This document shows, in pieces, positions 1 to 6,707 of a DNA stretch of 14,738 nt; position 1 is the first letter of the stretch, and each line of letters starts with the position of its first letter. The position numbers and the translations under genes were made by a program. The notes under the pieces are model-generated. The model had not been told where the DNA came from. It saw nothing but the letters and a program-made list of their open reading frames with translations, and did no database searches. Source of the DNA: ANME-2 cluster archaeon (lineage in GTDB: Archaea; Halobacteriota; Methanosarcinia; Methanosarcinales; Methanocomedenaceae); assembly GCA_022353185.1 (NCBI GenBank), contig JAKRWB010000144.1, positions 1 through 14,738 of the forward strand, in the 5' to 3' direction.

Positions 1-707
1 GTATAACATAAAATCGGCCACGTAAGAGGTATTTAAGTAATGGCCTGTGCCATTGACTGTGTGGTATTTTTTAGGTTCTTTCAGTTCGCTAAAGTAATTT
101 CTTAAATATAGTTTATCGTCGTAATTTTCTAGTTCTCCATCAATTAAGAATATAGGTATATGATCACTAACTATATACTCATCATACAGCAATTGTAAAT
201 CTGAAATAATTGACAAATATGTATCCAAAGGTATAGGTTCTTGTAATCCTCTATATCTTGATTTTCTTTCACAAAGATACTGCAAATCTGGTGAACTTCT
301 ATTGAGTAGACGTTCTTCTATCCTTCTAGGAGGACCAATAACTACTATTTTCTTTATTCTTTTATCCCTAAGACCAGCCTGCATAACAGAAAAGGATCCA
401 CCTGAATGGCCTATTGCATATATTTTTGATTTATCAACATTCTTTATGGAATAAATATAGGAAACAGCTTGGAAAATATCATTACTTTCATCCCATGACT
501 CAACAAGTTCGATTCTCTCAGGGTCATCAGATTCCCCTATACCTCTCCTATCATATGTCAGAACTATGTAACCTCTTTCGACCAATTTTTTCGCAAGTAT
601 TCTACAGATGGGTAGCTTTCTACCAATAGGTGTTTCGCCATGAACCAAAACGACTCCCGGGTGAAGTTCATTTCCTTCATTTATTTTCGGAACATAAAGA
701 GTTCCAA

Positions 708-712
708 TAATA
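708..712. repeat. Target-site duplication TAATA, left copy
   Basis: TAATA at 708-712 is repeated at 1159-1163 directly outside the two inverted repeats. A single copy rebuilds the hydrolase codons ACT-ATT-ATT-GGA on the coding strand. Because the last bases could belong to the element, the true duplication may be 3, 4 or 5 bp. Confidence 0.7.
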
Positions 713-759
713 CATGACTTTCGGATAAAATGATTTTATCACCATCCTAAATGTCACAA
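713..759 (+). repeat. Left terminal inverted repeat of the inserted element
   Basis: It matches the reverse complement of 1112-1158 at 38 of 47 positions without gaps. The outer segment (CATGA, then TTTCGGA) and the inner segment (ATCACCA, CCTAAATGTCACAA) are nearly identical in the two copies. Most mismatches cluster at 726-732. The repeat contains a perfect 8-bp palindrome with a 1-base centre, at 725-741. Confidence 0.85.
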
Positions 760-1111
760 TCTTTAAACAAAATATTTCTAAGTTCTCTATTTATTGTCAG
801 TCTTTAGTTTGAAAGTTACAATACTTGCAAAACAAGGCTTAACATGTTTTCTATTGCCACTATCAAATTAATTCAATTTTTATATCAATATGTTATTCTG
901 CTGTGATTTTTGCCTTTCAAAACGCACTAAATTTTTAAATGATATGAAATAATGTACAAATTATATGCAATGAATTATAATTGAACATTATTAAATATAA
1001 ATTTTTTGGTTAATATTAGGAAAACTTAATATAGGTCTTCGTATATTGGCTATTGTAGATATTCATGATCTCGATAGTCGCTTTATAATGTCTATTGTGT
1101 GAAATATATTT

Positions 1112-1158
1112 TTGTGACATTTAGGTTGGTGATGAAATTCAAATTTCCGAAACTCATG
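1112..1158 (-). repeat. Right terminal inverted repeat of the inserted element
   Basis: This is the partner of 713-759. Read inward on the minus strand it starts CATGAG and ends CCTAAATGTCACAA. Its outermost bases supply the TGA stop that truncates the hydrolase N-terminal fragment. It carries its own small palindrome, GAAATT-TG-AATTTC, roughly where the left copy has a different one. Confidence 0.85.
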
Positions 1159-1163
1159 TAATA
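1159..1163. repeat. Target-site duplication TAATA, right copy
   Basis: This is the second copy of the pentamer at 708-712. It abuts the right inverted repeat and lies inside the 5' part of the hydrolase gene. Confidence 0.7.
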
Positions 1164-1381
1164 GTTAATCCATCACTTTGAAATGTTACTGTTTTTCCAT
1201 AGTTGTCAAAATAAAAATCCACGTCTTCATTTGAACTATAAAAATCATACACATTTTTAATCGGTTTAAAATGATGTCTTTCATGATAAAGTGTGGTGCA
1301 TGTTGCGAATATAATAATTACTGCAATTAACAGTATTATTTTTGTATTGTGCTTCATAATCTGGTAGGGTAGGTGATGTGA

Positions 1382-1396
1382 GATGGAGTCTCCATC
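1382..1396. repeat. Small hairpin between pyruvyl transferase and hydrolase genes
   Basis: GATGGA and TCCATC form a perfect 6-bp stem around GTC, in the 97-bp spacer between the pyruvyl transferase stop and the hydrolase ATG. On the transcribed (minus) strand it is not followed by a U-run, so it does not look like an intrinsic terminator. It could be a processing or stability hairpin, or chance. Confidence 0.3.
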
Positions 1397-1454
1397 CGTC
1401 TTCGTTTTCTCTTGATTAATTTCTATCCGTAATATCTTCAAACTCAATTCGCTT

Positions 1455-2636
1455 CTATTTAATGTATTCAACAACTATGTTTGCGCTTCCACTCGCCGAT
1501 TCCTTTAATTGTTCAATCTTTGGTTGAAGTTGTTCCTTAATTTGTTTCCTTTGATGCCAAGTAGATTTTACTAATGAAAATAAATTTTCAGTATTAAAAT
1601 TTGTAAATTCTATTGTTTTATCTTCCTGTTCGATTTCCCTCATGAAACTTCTACTTTTAGGATACGGAATAATTCCAACCAAGGGAACACCCATCGCGGA
1701 GGCAAGAATTAATGAATGTGTTCTCATTCCAATAAGAAGATCTAACTCACCCATCAACCCCATAATTTCATTATGTGTATACTTTTTGTTAGTTATCATT
1801 TTAACATTTTTTTGATTCTTAATTTTTCTAATTACTTCCTCTGCAATTTTAACGTCCATGTGTTGAGTTATTATAAAGACTATCTCAACTTCCAACTCTT
1901 TAATGAGGCGATCAGAAACTTCTGCAATAATGTTAGTGAATTCTACTCTAGATAACTTTTTTTTATCTCCACTTATAAATGCATCAATATAACTGTTAAT
2001 ATTAAACCCTATTAAATGTTGATTTTTTTTGACTTCTTCTATTTCCATAATTTCCTTTACTCTTGCCTTTGGAGCAGGTGTGTTATTTAAAGCAGAATCT
2101 GCTGATAAATGAATGTGCGCATGAACGATTCCTAAACTTTTTAAAAGATTCAAAGAGTCCACATCTCTAAGAATAATATAATCCGATTTATCTAAAATTG
2201 ACTTTAATAGCTTTTTACCAATTTTTGTGTTCACAGGTCCTAAACTAACATTATATAATATTACCGTTTTTCCCATTTTTTTTGCAAGTGGAATTAATAT
2301 GGCAAGTGTGGATAAATAGTTAAATAATGGATTGAAAAGTTTTCTATCGAAAAGGATAGCATCTGTTATGAGAGTGACATCTGTACGGTAAATTGACAAT
2401 AAAGTTGGTATTCCCAACATTTTAATGCTGAAATTCCATGGCATCAATCCAATAGGCTTTACCAAGTAATTTGAATAATTCTCATGGATAAATTTTGGGT
2501 TTATCGTGGGTACTTCAAATATAATGTTAGGATTTAACTTTGATATATCTGAAAATATACCTGCTAATATTGCAGCATCTCCTGCATTCCGACCTGAATA
2601 ATTTCCTAAAACCGTAATACTTTTTAAACAATTCAT
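1455..2636 (-). CDS. Polysaccharide pyruvyl transferase family protein (CsaB/WcaK-like)
   Basis: The 393-residue product is a probable cytoplasmic enzyme that transfers pyruvate from phosphoenolpyruvate to a sugar as a ketal, adding negative charge to a glycan. Family marks: an N-terminal glycine-rich loop GNYSGRNAGDAAIL (residues 11-24), the mid-protein segment NVSLGP (129-134), LRDVDS (156-161) before a short SAD motif (178-180), and the C-terminal GMRTHSLILASAMGVP (303-318), which matches the conserved (M)R.HS signature. Length is normal for the family. I chose the ATG at 2636; a TTG three codons upstream is possible and sits closer to the AAGGA ribosome site. It follows the FrhB-like gene by 46 bp and is very AT-rich, like the three genes before it. 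The pairing of pyruvyl transferase with an FrhB-like protein recurs in polysaccharide loci. The acceptor sugar cannot be read from sequence. Confidence 0.85.
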   Translation of the reverse strand: MNCLKSITVLGNYSGRNAGDAAILAGIFSDISKLNPNIIFEVPTINPKFIHENYSNYLVKPIGLMPWNFSIKMLGIPTLLSIYRTDVTLITDAILFDRKLFNPLFNYLSTLAILIPLAKKMGKTVILYNVSLGPVNTKIGKKLLKSILDKSDYIILRDVDSLNLLKSLGIVHAHIHLSADSALNNTPAPKARVKEIMEIEEVKKNQHLIGFNINSYIDAFISGDKKKLSRVEFTNIIAEVSDRLIKELEVEIVFIITQHMDVKIAEEVIRKIKNQKNVKMITNKKYTHNEIMGLMGELDLLIGMRTHSLILASAMGVPLVGIIPYPKSRSFMREIEQEDKTIEFTNFNTENLFSLVKSTWHQRKQIKEQLQPKIEQLKESASGSANIVVEYIK

Positions 2637-2682
2637 TTTATTCAATCTTCCTTAAGTTTATTCATTTTGAATTTTTTAATAT

Positions 2683-3981
2683 TCATGTTCGGTATTTCAA
2701 AAAAATTCTTAACTTTGTGAATAAGATGCCAGTTCTTGAGAAAAGGATTTTCATGACTATTTTCCTTATTCTATTATTCTTACTTAATATTAAAGTTAGT
2801 GAGAAAAAATACTCTTTTAATTGATCTTTTATAGTAATTGTTGGATTACATAAGTGATATTCAGGTTTAGGTTTATTCTTACGTTTTAATTTAGATAACC
2901 TGACAAATGCCATTTTTCTTTTATTGGTTATATTATGTATAAATCTTTCAAATTTACTATTTCCATAAAGTTTTTCTAGAAAAATTGCATGATCTTCCTC
3001 TGCTCTCGTAAGAAGTTCCCCCCCTTTTTCAGTTCTTTGAAAAACCAATGTCCACCCACCCTTATACGTCCACTCACCACTACCATCTTGAACCCACGGA
3101 TCTGCAAAAGAAATATCTGCAAGTTCACTGGAGCCATCAATACAATACAAACATCGTTTTGCACAATATAACCGACTCAAATAGTTGAATGCGCCGTCTT
3201 TATAGTTCGAATAATGCAAATTATGTGTGGTTCCATTTTTCAGCGTAACTCTGATAACTCCAGGCCACATTCCTCCTCTATATTCAAATTTTTTAATTTT
3301 ATTTTGAGGAGTTCTTGAAATTTTCTGAAGATCTAATGTAGCTTCTTGCTCAAGGTTCATGCTGCAGTAAATTCCTAACGCCAAATAAATTTTATCTTTT
3401 ATAATGGGATCGATATCTGCTAATTTTCTAAAACCATGTATATGACATGGCAAACCTACTAATGCGAATTTACCTTCCATTTGCCTTATTTTGCTTAATA
3501 ATTGGTTGACAGGTACAATAGTATATCTTGATTGCATACTTTGCAGTAATTCATCTTTTGTTTTTGCAATAATTGCTCTTGATTCCCAGGGTAATTTTGG
3601 ATCCATTGTGGTCACAATCGCACCATCAATAATCTTTTTTTCTAATAAATAAATTAATAATTGTGTAATTATCCCCCCACTACTTGCATTTGCTCTTACA
3701 TTTGGATCTAATGCATAGCCTGCATATGCATTTGTAAAAAAGCCAAGTACCTCATCAATTTCAAATTTTTTACTAAAAAGTTGCATAGTGAGGTCTGGAA
3801 AATTAACATCAATCCCTGGACAAACTTCCATACAACGTCCACAATCTGTACATAAAAAATTCGATACAGGATAATTACGATCATTGAAGGTTATAGCACC
3901 AACAGGACAAACTCCAGCACACGTTCCACATCTTACACACAAATCATTATCAACAATATTTTTCAATTTATTAACTGACAT
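2683..3981 (-). CDS. Coenzyme F420 hydrogenase/dehydrogenase beta-subunit (FrhB-like) ferredoxin flavoprotein
   Basis: The 432-residue product has two N-terminal 4Fe-4S ferredoxin motifs: C15-x2-C18-x2-C21-x3-C25-P and C44-x2-C47-x2-C50-x3-C54-P. An FrhB-type body follows, with ASSGG (99-103), GLPCH (176-180), C206, a cysteine cluster C273/C277/C280 and ADISFADPW (288-296). FrhB proteins bind FAD and pass electrons between iron-sulfur clusters and F420 (or a related carrier). This gene is not beside hydrogenase or formate dehydrogenase subunits but between a flippase-like gene and a pyruvyl transferase. It is therefore probably one of the FrhB homologues of glycan clusters, whose reaction is not settled; a redox change on a lipid-linked sugar is an inference. 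Its ATG lies one base after the preceding stop, with AAGGAG about 11 nt upstream, so translation is likely coupled. Use of F420 rather than another donor is unproven. Confidence 0.85.
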   Translation of the reverse strand: MSVNKLKNIVDNDLCVRCGTCAGVCPVGAITFNDRNYPVSNFLCTDCGRCMEVCPGIDVNFPDLTMQLFSKKFEIDEVLGFFTNAYAGYALDPNVRANASSGGIITQLLIYLLEKKIIDGAIVTTMDPKLPWESRAIIAKTKDELLQSMQSRYTIVPVNQLLSKIRQMEGKFALVGLPCHIHGFRKLADIDPIIKDKIYLALGIYCSMNLEQEATLDLQKISRTPQNKIKKFEYRGGMWPGVIRVTLKNGTTHNLHYSNYKDGAFNYLSRLYCAKRCLYCIDGSSELADISFADPWVQDGSGEWTYKGGWTLVFQRTEKGGELLTRAEEDHAIFLEKLYGNSKFERFIHNITNKRKMAFVRLSKLKRKNKPKPEYHLCNPTITIKDQLKEYFFSLTLILSKNNRIRKIVMKILFSRTGILFTKLRIFLKYRT

Positions 3982-3982
3982 A

Positions 3983-4927
3983 TTAAGGTCTTCTCCTTAA
4001 GCCGTATATCCCACCACCAATTAAACTGATTCCAACTTTTTGTGCATAATAAAGTAATGATATTGAAACTGCAATGTAGTCTAATATTCCAATTTGTGTG
4101 AAAAAATATAAAAATGCACTTTCTCGAACACCAATTCCATTGATAGATATTGGTAGCATTTCAATTACTGAAATTATTGGGATAAATATAAAAAAATATA
4201 ATAGAGCAATATTCTGATGTAAAGATAATGTAATTATATAAAAGTAAATAATTACTGTAAATTCTGCAAATAAAGAAATAATCAAAATTTCAATGCATTC
4301 TTTTTTATGATGTTTATAAATCTCTAATGAATAATATGTTTTTTTGATTATATTCTTACTGTCAAACTGTAAAAGTAATCTAATTATATTAAATTTTTTA
4401 AAATAATTTAAATTGAGTATAATGATAATGAATAATAAAGATATTAACGCAAGTACTCCTATTAATAAGGCTAAATTTTTTATTACTGGTATATTAAAGC
4501 CAATAATAATTCCAATTACACAATAAACTATTATAGCTATTGCACCAGTTAGTCTTTGAAGAATTATAGTACTAACCGATTTAACTGTTTGGTTACTATG
4601 TTTTGAAATATCATGAGCTCTTACAAAATCACCACCCATAGATGTTGGAAGAAAATTATTAAAAAAAGCACCGACTAATGTAATCGAAACCAAAGTTTTT
4701 AATGGAACTTGTATTCCTTGAACTGACAATAATATTTTCCACTTATAAGCTCTTATTGGGAGATTTACAAATTGCAAACAAAATGCCAATAAAAAAAAAT
4801 ATACATTAGCAGTCTTAAAGGTAAAAACAATATCCTCCAAATTCATTTTTAATAAAATATATATAATTAAAAATAAACTTAAACATATTTTTAAAATATT
4901 TAAAATTAAACTTTTATTAAATGTCAT
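3983..4927 (-). CDS. UPF0104/LPG-synthase-type membrane protein, flippase-like
   Basis: The 314-residue product is an integral membrane protein with about seven to eight hydrophobic segments (roughly residues 7-27, 41-56, 78-92, 125-145, 150-172, 212-235, 240-260 and 280-305). Family signatures are visible: RAYKWKILL (59-67), NNFLPTSMGGDFVRA (90-104), QRLTG (124-128) and LPISINGIGVRE (258-269). These belong to the family named after the transmembrane half of lysylphosphatidylglycerol synthase. The soluble aminoacyl-transfer domain is absent, as in many stand-alone members of glycan loci, which are often annotated flippase-like. No Wzx, Wzy or ABC exporter appears in the window, so this is the best local candidate for membrane translocation of the product, but that is inference. 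It starts 3 bp after the acyltransferase stop. Its coding sequence is extremely AT-rich, in places below 10% G+C over 60 bp. Confidence 0.85.
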   Translation of the reverse strand: MTFNKSLILNILKICLSLFLIIYILLKMNLEDIVFTFKTANVYFFLLAFCLQFVNLPIRAYKWKILLSVQGIQVPLKTLVSITLVGAFFNNFLPTSMGGDFVRAHDISKHSNQTVKSVSTIILQRLTGAIAIIVYCVIGIIIGFNIPVIKNLALLIGVLALISLLFIIIILNLNYFKKFNIIRLLLQFDSKNIIKKTYYSLEIYKHHKKECIEILIISLFAEFTVIIYFYIITLSLHQNIALLYFFIFIPIISVIEMLPISINGIGVRESAFLYFFTQIGILDYIAVSISLLYYAQKVGISLIGGGIYGLRRRP

Positions 4928-4930
4928 TTT

Positions 4931-5671
4931 TCACTTTCTTTTTTTGACTACCTTTGCAGGGACACCAACAGCGATTGAAAATTCTGGAATGTTTTTAGTC
5001 ACTACGGATCCCGCTCCGATTATACTATCTCTTCCTATTTTCACTCCATTTAAAATATACACACCCACGCCAATCCAAACATTATCTTCTATTATAATAT
5101 CACCTTTTGACTCCTTTCCTTGTACAATAATAGGAATATCAGTTCTTTCAAATCTATGTGTTGGTGCACCCATGATAAAAGAATAGCCGCCTATTAGGAC
5201 ATTTTTGCCAATCTTCAAATGATTGCCATATGTGATAGAACAATTCGAATTTAATTTAGTGTTATCTCCTATTTCAAGAAAACCATTTCCTTTTAATCTT
5301 ACAAATTGATTTAAGATAATATTATTCCCCAATTCAATTCCAGTGCTATTTTCACCATCAACTTCTAATTGACAATAATCATCAATCAGAGTATTATTTC
5401 CTATTTTAATCTTGCAAGGTTGCCGTAATCTAATATTCTTTCCAAAAAATACATTACGTCCAATTTTTTTAAATAAAAATCTATAAAGATGTTTTCTTGA
5501 ATATAATCCTACTGCCCCAGGTAATGAAGAAGAAATGGAAGTAATTAATTCAAATTTTAACAAATCTAGAAATTTGTAACTCCCAACCACAGTTTCTTGA
5601 TATATTCTAAAATTAGATTTGTTTTTCATGAACAGTTCTTGCTGCATTTTTGATAATTCTTCCCCATTCAT
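4931..5671 (-). CDS. Hexapeptide-repeat (left-handed beta-helix) acyltransferase
   Basis: The 246-residue product is a probable cytoplasmic O- or N-acetyltransferase using acetyl-CoA on a sugar. From about residue 70 onward, hexapeptide turns recur (IGRNVFFGKN, IKIGNN, IELGNN, LEIGDN, LKIGKN, IIIEDN), diagnostic of the left-handed beta-helix fold. A likely catalytic His sits in GAPTHRFER (H172). The C-terminus carries the typical WIGVGVYILNGVKIG, IIGAGSVVTKNIPE and GVPAKVV signatures of the maltose/galactoside acetyltransferase group. The N-terminal 60-70 residues are outside the helix and not recognised; they include a moderately hydrophobic stretch (about 35-56). The ATG at 5671 has AAAGGAAG about 9 nt upstream. 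It begins the AT-rich half of the locus, 40 bp after the SDR stop. The acceptor is unknown; O-acetylation of the locus glycan is the simplest reading. Confidence 0.85.
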   Translation of the reverse strand: MNGEELSKMQQELFMKNKSNFRIYQETVVGSYKFLDLLKFELITSISSSLPGAVGLYSRKHLYRFLFKKIGRNVFFGKNIRLRQPCKIKIGNNTLIDDYCQLEVDGENSTGIELGNNIILNQFVRLKGNGFLEIGDNTKLNSNCSITYGNHLKIGKNVLIGGYSFIMGAPTHRFERTDIPIIVQGKESKGDIIIEDNVWIGVGVYILNGVKIGRDSIIGAGSVVTKNIPEFSIAVGVPAKVVKKRK

Positions 5672-5711
5672 TCCAGTTCTTCCTTTGAAATTATAACATA
5701 TTTACTTTTGA

Positions 5712-6695
5712 TTATAGATAACCTTCTTTTCTATACCATTCTGCTGTCTTTTTTATTCCTTCTTCTAAACTGACTTTAGGTGTGTATCCTAACTCTTTTC
5801 TTGCTTTAGAAATATCAAAAGCCCGGTCCTTCCTGAATATATCCACTCTCCGCCTGAAAATTGGGGGATTGATTCCCAGTGGATAACAGGCCGCCTCGCA
5901 TAACAAAGCAGCAGTCCACACAGGCCAGAAGAAGGGGAAGCGAATTTTAGGCTTTTTTACCTCCAATACATTCGCTATTATTTCTACAAGCTCATTCAGT
6001 GATAGGTACCTTCCCCCTCCGATTATATAAGTTTGTCCAAGTGCATTTTCTTTTTTACCGCAGAGTATAAACCCCTCCACAAGGTCGTCAATATAAGTGA
6101 GATGGTACAAAACTTTTCCATCTCCAACCATCACAAACCTTCCGGTCTGGATGGTTTTGAACAGTTTAAGGAACCTTAGGTCCCCAGGACCATAGATGCC
6201 CACAGGTCGTACAACCGCTCCTGGCAATCCTTTTTTAAAGTAATCTAAAGCCAGTTTCTCACCCTCGACCTTTGTTTCTTGATAGACATCTCCTGGGTTG
6301 TAAGGATAGCTCTCATCTGCTGGCGGCTTTGAGATATGACCATGAACACCAGCTGTACTGCAGTGGATAAAACGATCTATATTTGCATGCATCGATGCTT
6401 CCAACATATTCTTAGTGCCATTGACATTCACATCCCTAAATGGCTTTTCACCAATTCCACCCCCCTCTCGGTACATTGCCGCAAGATGGTAAACCATATC
6501 AAAACCACTAAGAGCTTTTTTTAATAAATCCTTATCTGTAATATCTCCTAAGATTATTTCGACTCCTAGCTTTTTTAGCAATTCAGTGTTGCTCGTTTTT
6601 CTGGCCAATGCGCTTACTTCATATCCATCTTTTACAAGCCTTTGTATAAGATGACCGCCTGTGAATCCTGTCCCGCCTGTTACAAACACTTTCAT
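5712..6695 (-). CDS. Extended SDR: NAD-dependent epimerase/dehydratase or reductase
   Basis: The 327-residue product is a Rossmann-fold short-chain dehydrogenase of the extended class. The nucleotide loop TGGTGFTGGH occupies residues 6-15. D51 in GDITD, HLAAMY (70-75), S113/T114 and Y138-x3-K142 (YQETK) form the usual active-site set, and VRPVGIYGPGD follows at about 161-171. The overall style (LARKTSNTELLKKLGVE, then a helical C-terminus with SLEEGIKKTAEWY) resembles the dihydroflavonol-reductase/HpnA-like branch more than classical GalE. The reaction may therefore be reduction or dehydration of a non-nucleotide substrate rather than 4-epimerisation; I cannot decide. The ATG follows the FAD-oxidoreductase stop by 12 bp with a GAGGG ribosome site, so the two are likely co-translated and may act in sequence. 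G+C is visibly higher than in the genes that follow. Confidence 0.85.
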   Translation of the reverse strand: MKVFVTGGTGFTGGHLIQRLVKDGYEVSALARKTSNTELLKKLGVEIILGDITDKDLLKKALSGFDMVYHLAAMYREGGGIGEKPFRDVNVNGTKNMLEASMHANIDRFIHCSTAGVHGHISKPPADESYPYNPGDVYQETKVEGEKLALDYFKKGLPGAVVRPVGIYGPGDLRFLKLFKTIQTGRFVMVGDGKVLYHLTYIDDLVEGFILCGKKENALGQTYIIGGGRYLSLNELVEIIANVLEVKKPKIRFPFFWPVWTAALLCEAACYPLGINPPIFRRRVDIFRKDRAFDISKARKELGYTPKVSLEEGIKKTAEWYRKEGYL

Positions 6696-6707
6696 AACTT
6701 TCCCTCA

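Larger units (their letters stand above)
713..1158. mobile_element. MITE-like non-autonomous insertion element
   Basis: This is a 446-bp, strongly AT-rich block with no credible open reading frame. It is bounded by 47-bp imperfect inverted repeats that begin CATGA at both ends, and it is flanked by the direct repeat TAATA (708-712 and 1159-1163). It sits inside the alpha/beta-hydrolase gene, whose frame is restored by precise removal of the element and one TAATA copy. The size, lack of a transposase, terminal repeats and target duplication fit a miniature inverted-repeat transposable element moved in trans by an autonomous relative elsewhere. I cannot assign it to an IS family. The exact ends are uncertain by 1-2 bp because the terminal bases overlap the target duplication. 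Confidence 0.85.
1..1357 (-). pseudogene. Alpha/beta hydrolase, split by a MITE-like insertion and cut by the window edge
   Basis: The gene reads from an ATG at 1357 and is broken at 713-1158. The 5' part encodes 67 residues: a hydrophobic N-terminal segment (about residues 5-22; signal or membrane anchor), then TVTFQSDGLTI, the usual lead-in to this hydrolase family. It ends at a TGA (1154-1156) supplied by the element. The 3' part (711 to 1) continues with IGTLYVP, PGVVLVHG, TYDRRGIGESDD, the nucleophile elbow GHSGG and a candidate catalytic His in GTGHYLN. Excising the element plus one TAATA copy joins SDGLTI to IGTLYVP in frame, giving at least 302 residues. The 3' part has an in-frame stop just upstream and no good start codon, so it is probably not expressed. 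No other lesion is visible. The family covers esterases, peptidases and acyl hydrolases; the substrate is unknown. A TTG at 1474 would extend the frame upstream but overlaps the pyruvyl transferase and is not favoured. The C-terminus lies outside the window. Confidence 0.85.

Noticed and set aside
414..629. Plus-strand open frames within the hydrolase gene and elsewhere (for example 1773-1955, 2989-3171, 4944-5186, 7986-8231, 9639-9917, 13538-13765, 14016-14210)
   Set aside because: They lie antisense to genes with clear family motifs, show no domain signature and have low-complexity or shadow-like compositions.
660..747. A new start (ATGGTGATA, minus strand) at the inner part of the left terminal repeat that might rescue hydrolase translation
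   Set aside because: It is in a different reading frame from the hydrolase and meets TGA after about 20 codons.
1154..1474. A free-standing 106-residue small gene starting at TTG 1474
   Set aside because: Its C-terminal half is the N-terminus of the split hydrolase. The first 39 residues overlap the pyruvyl transferase end and have no ribosome site, so the ATG at 1357 is preferred.
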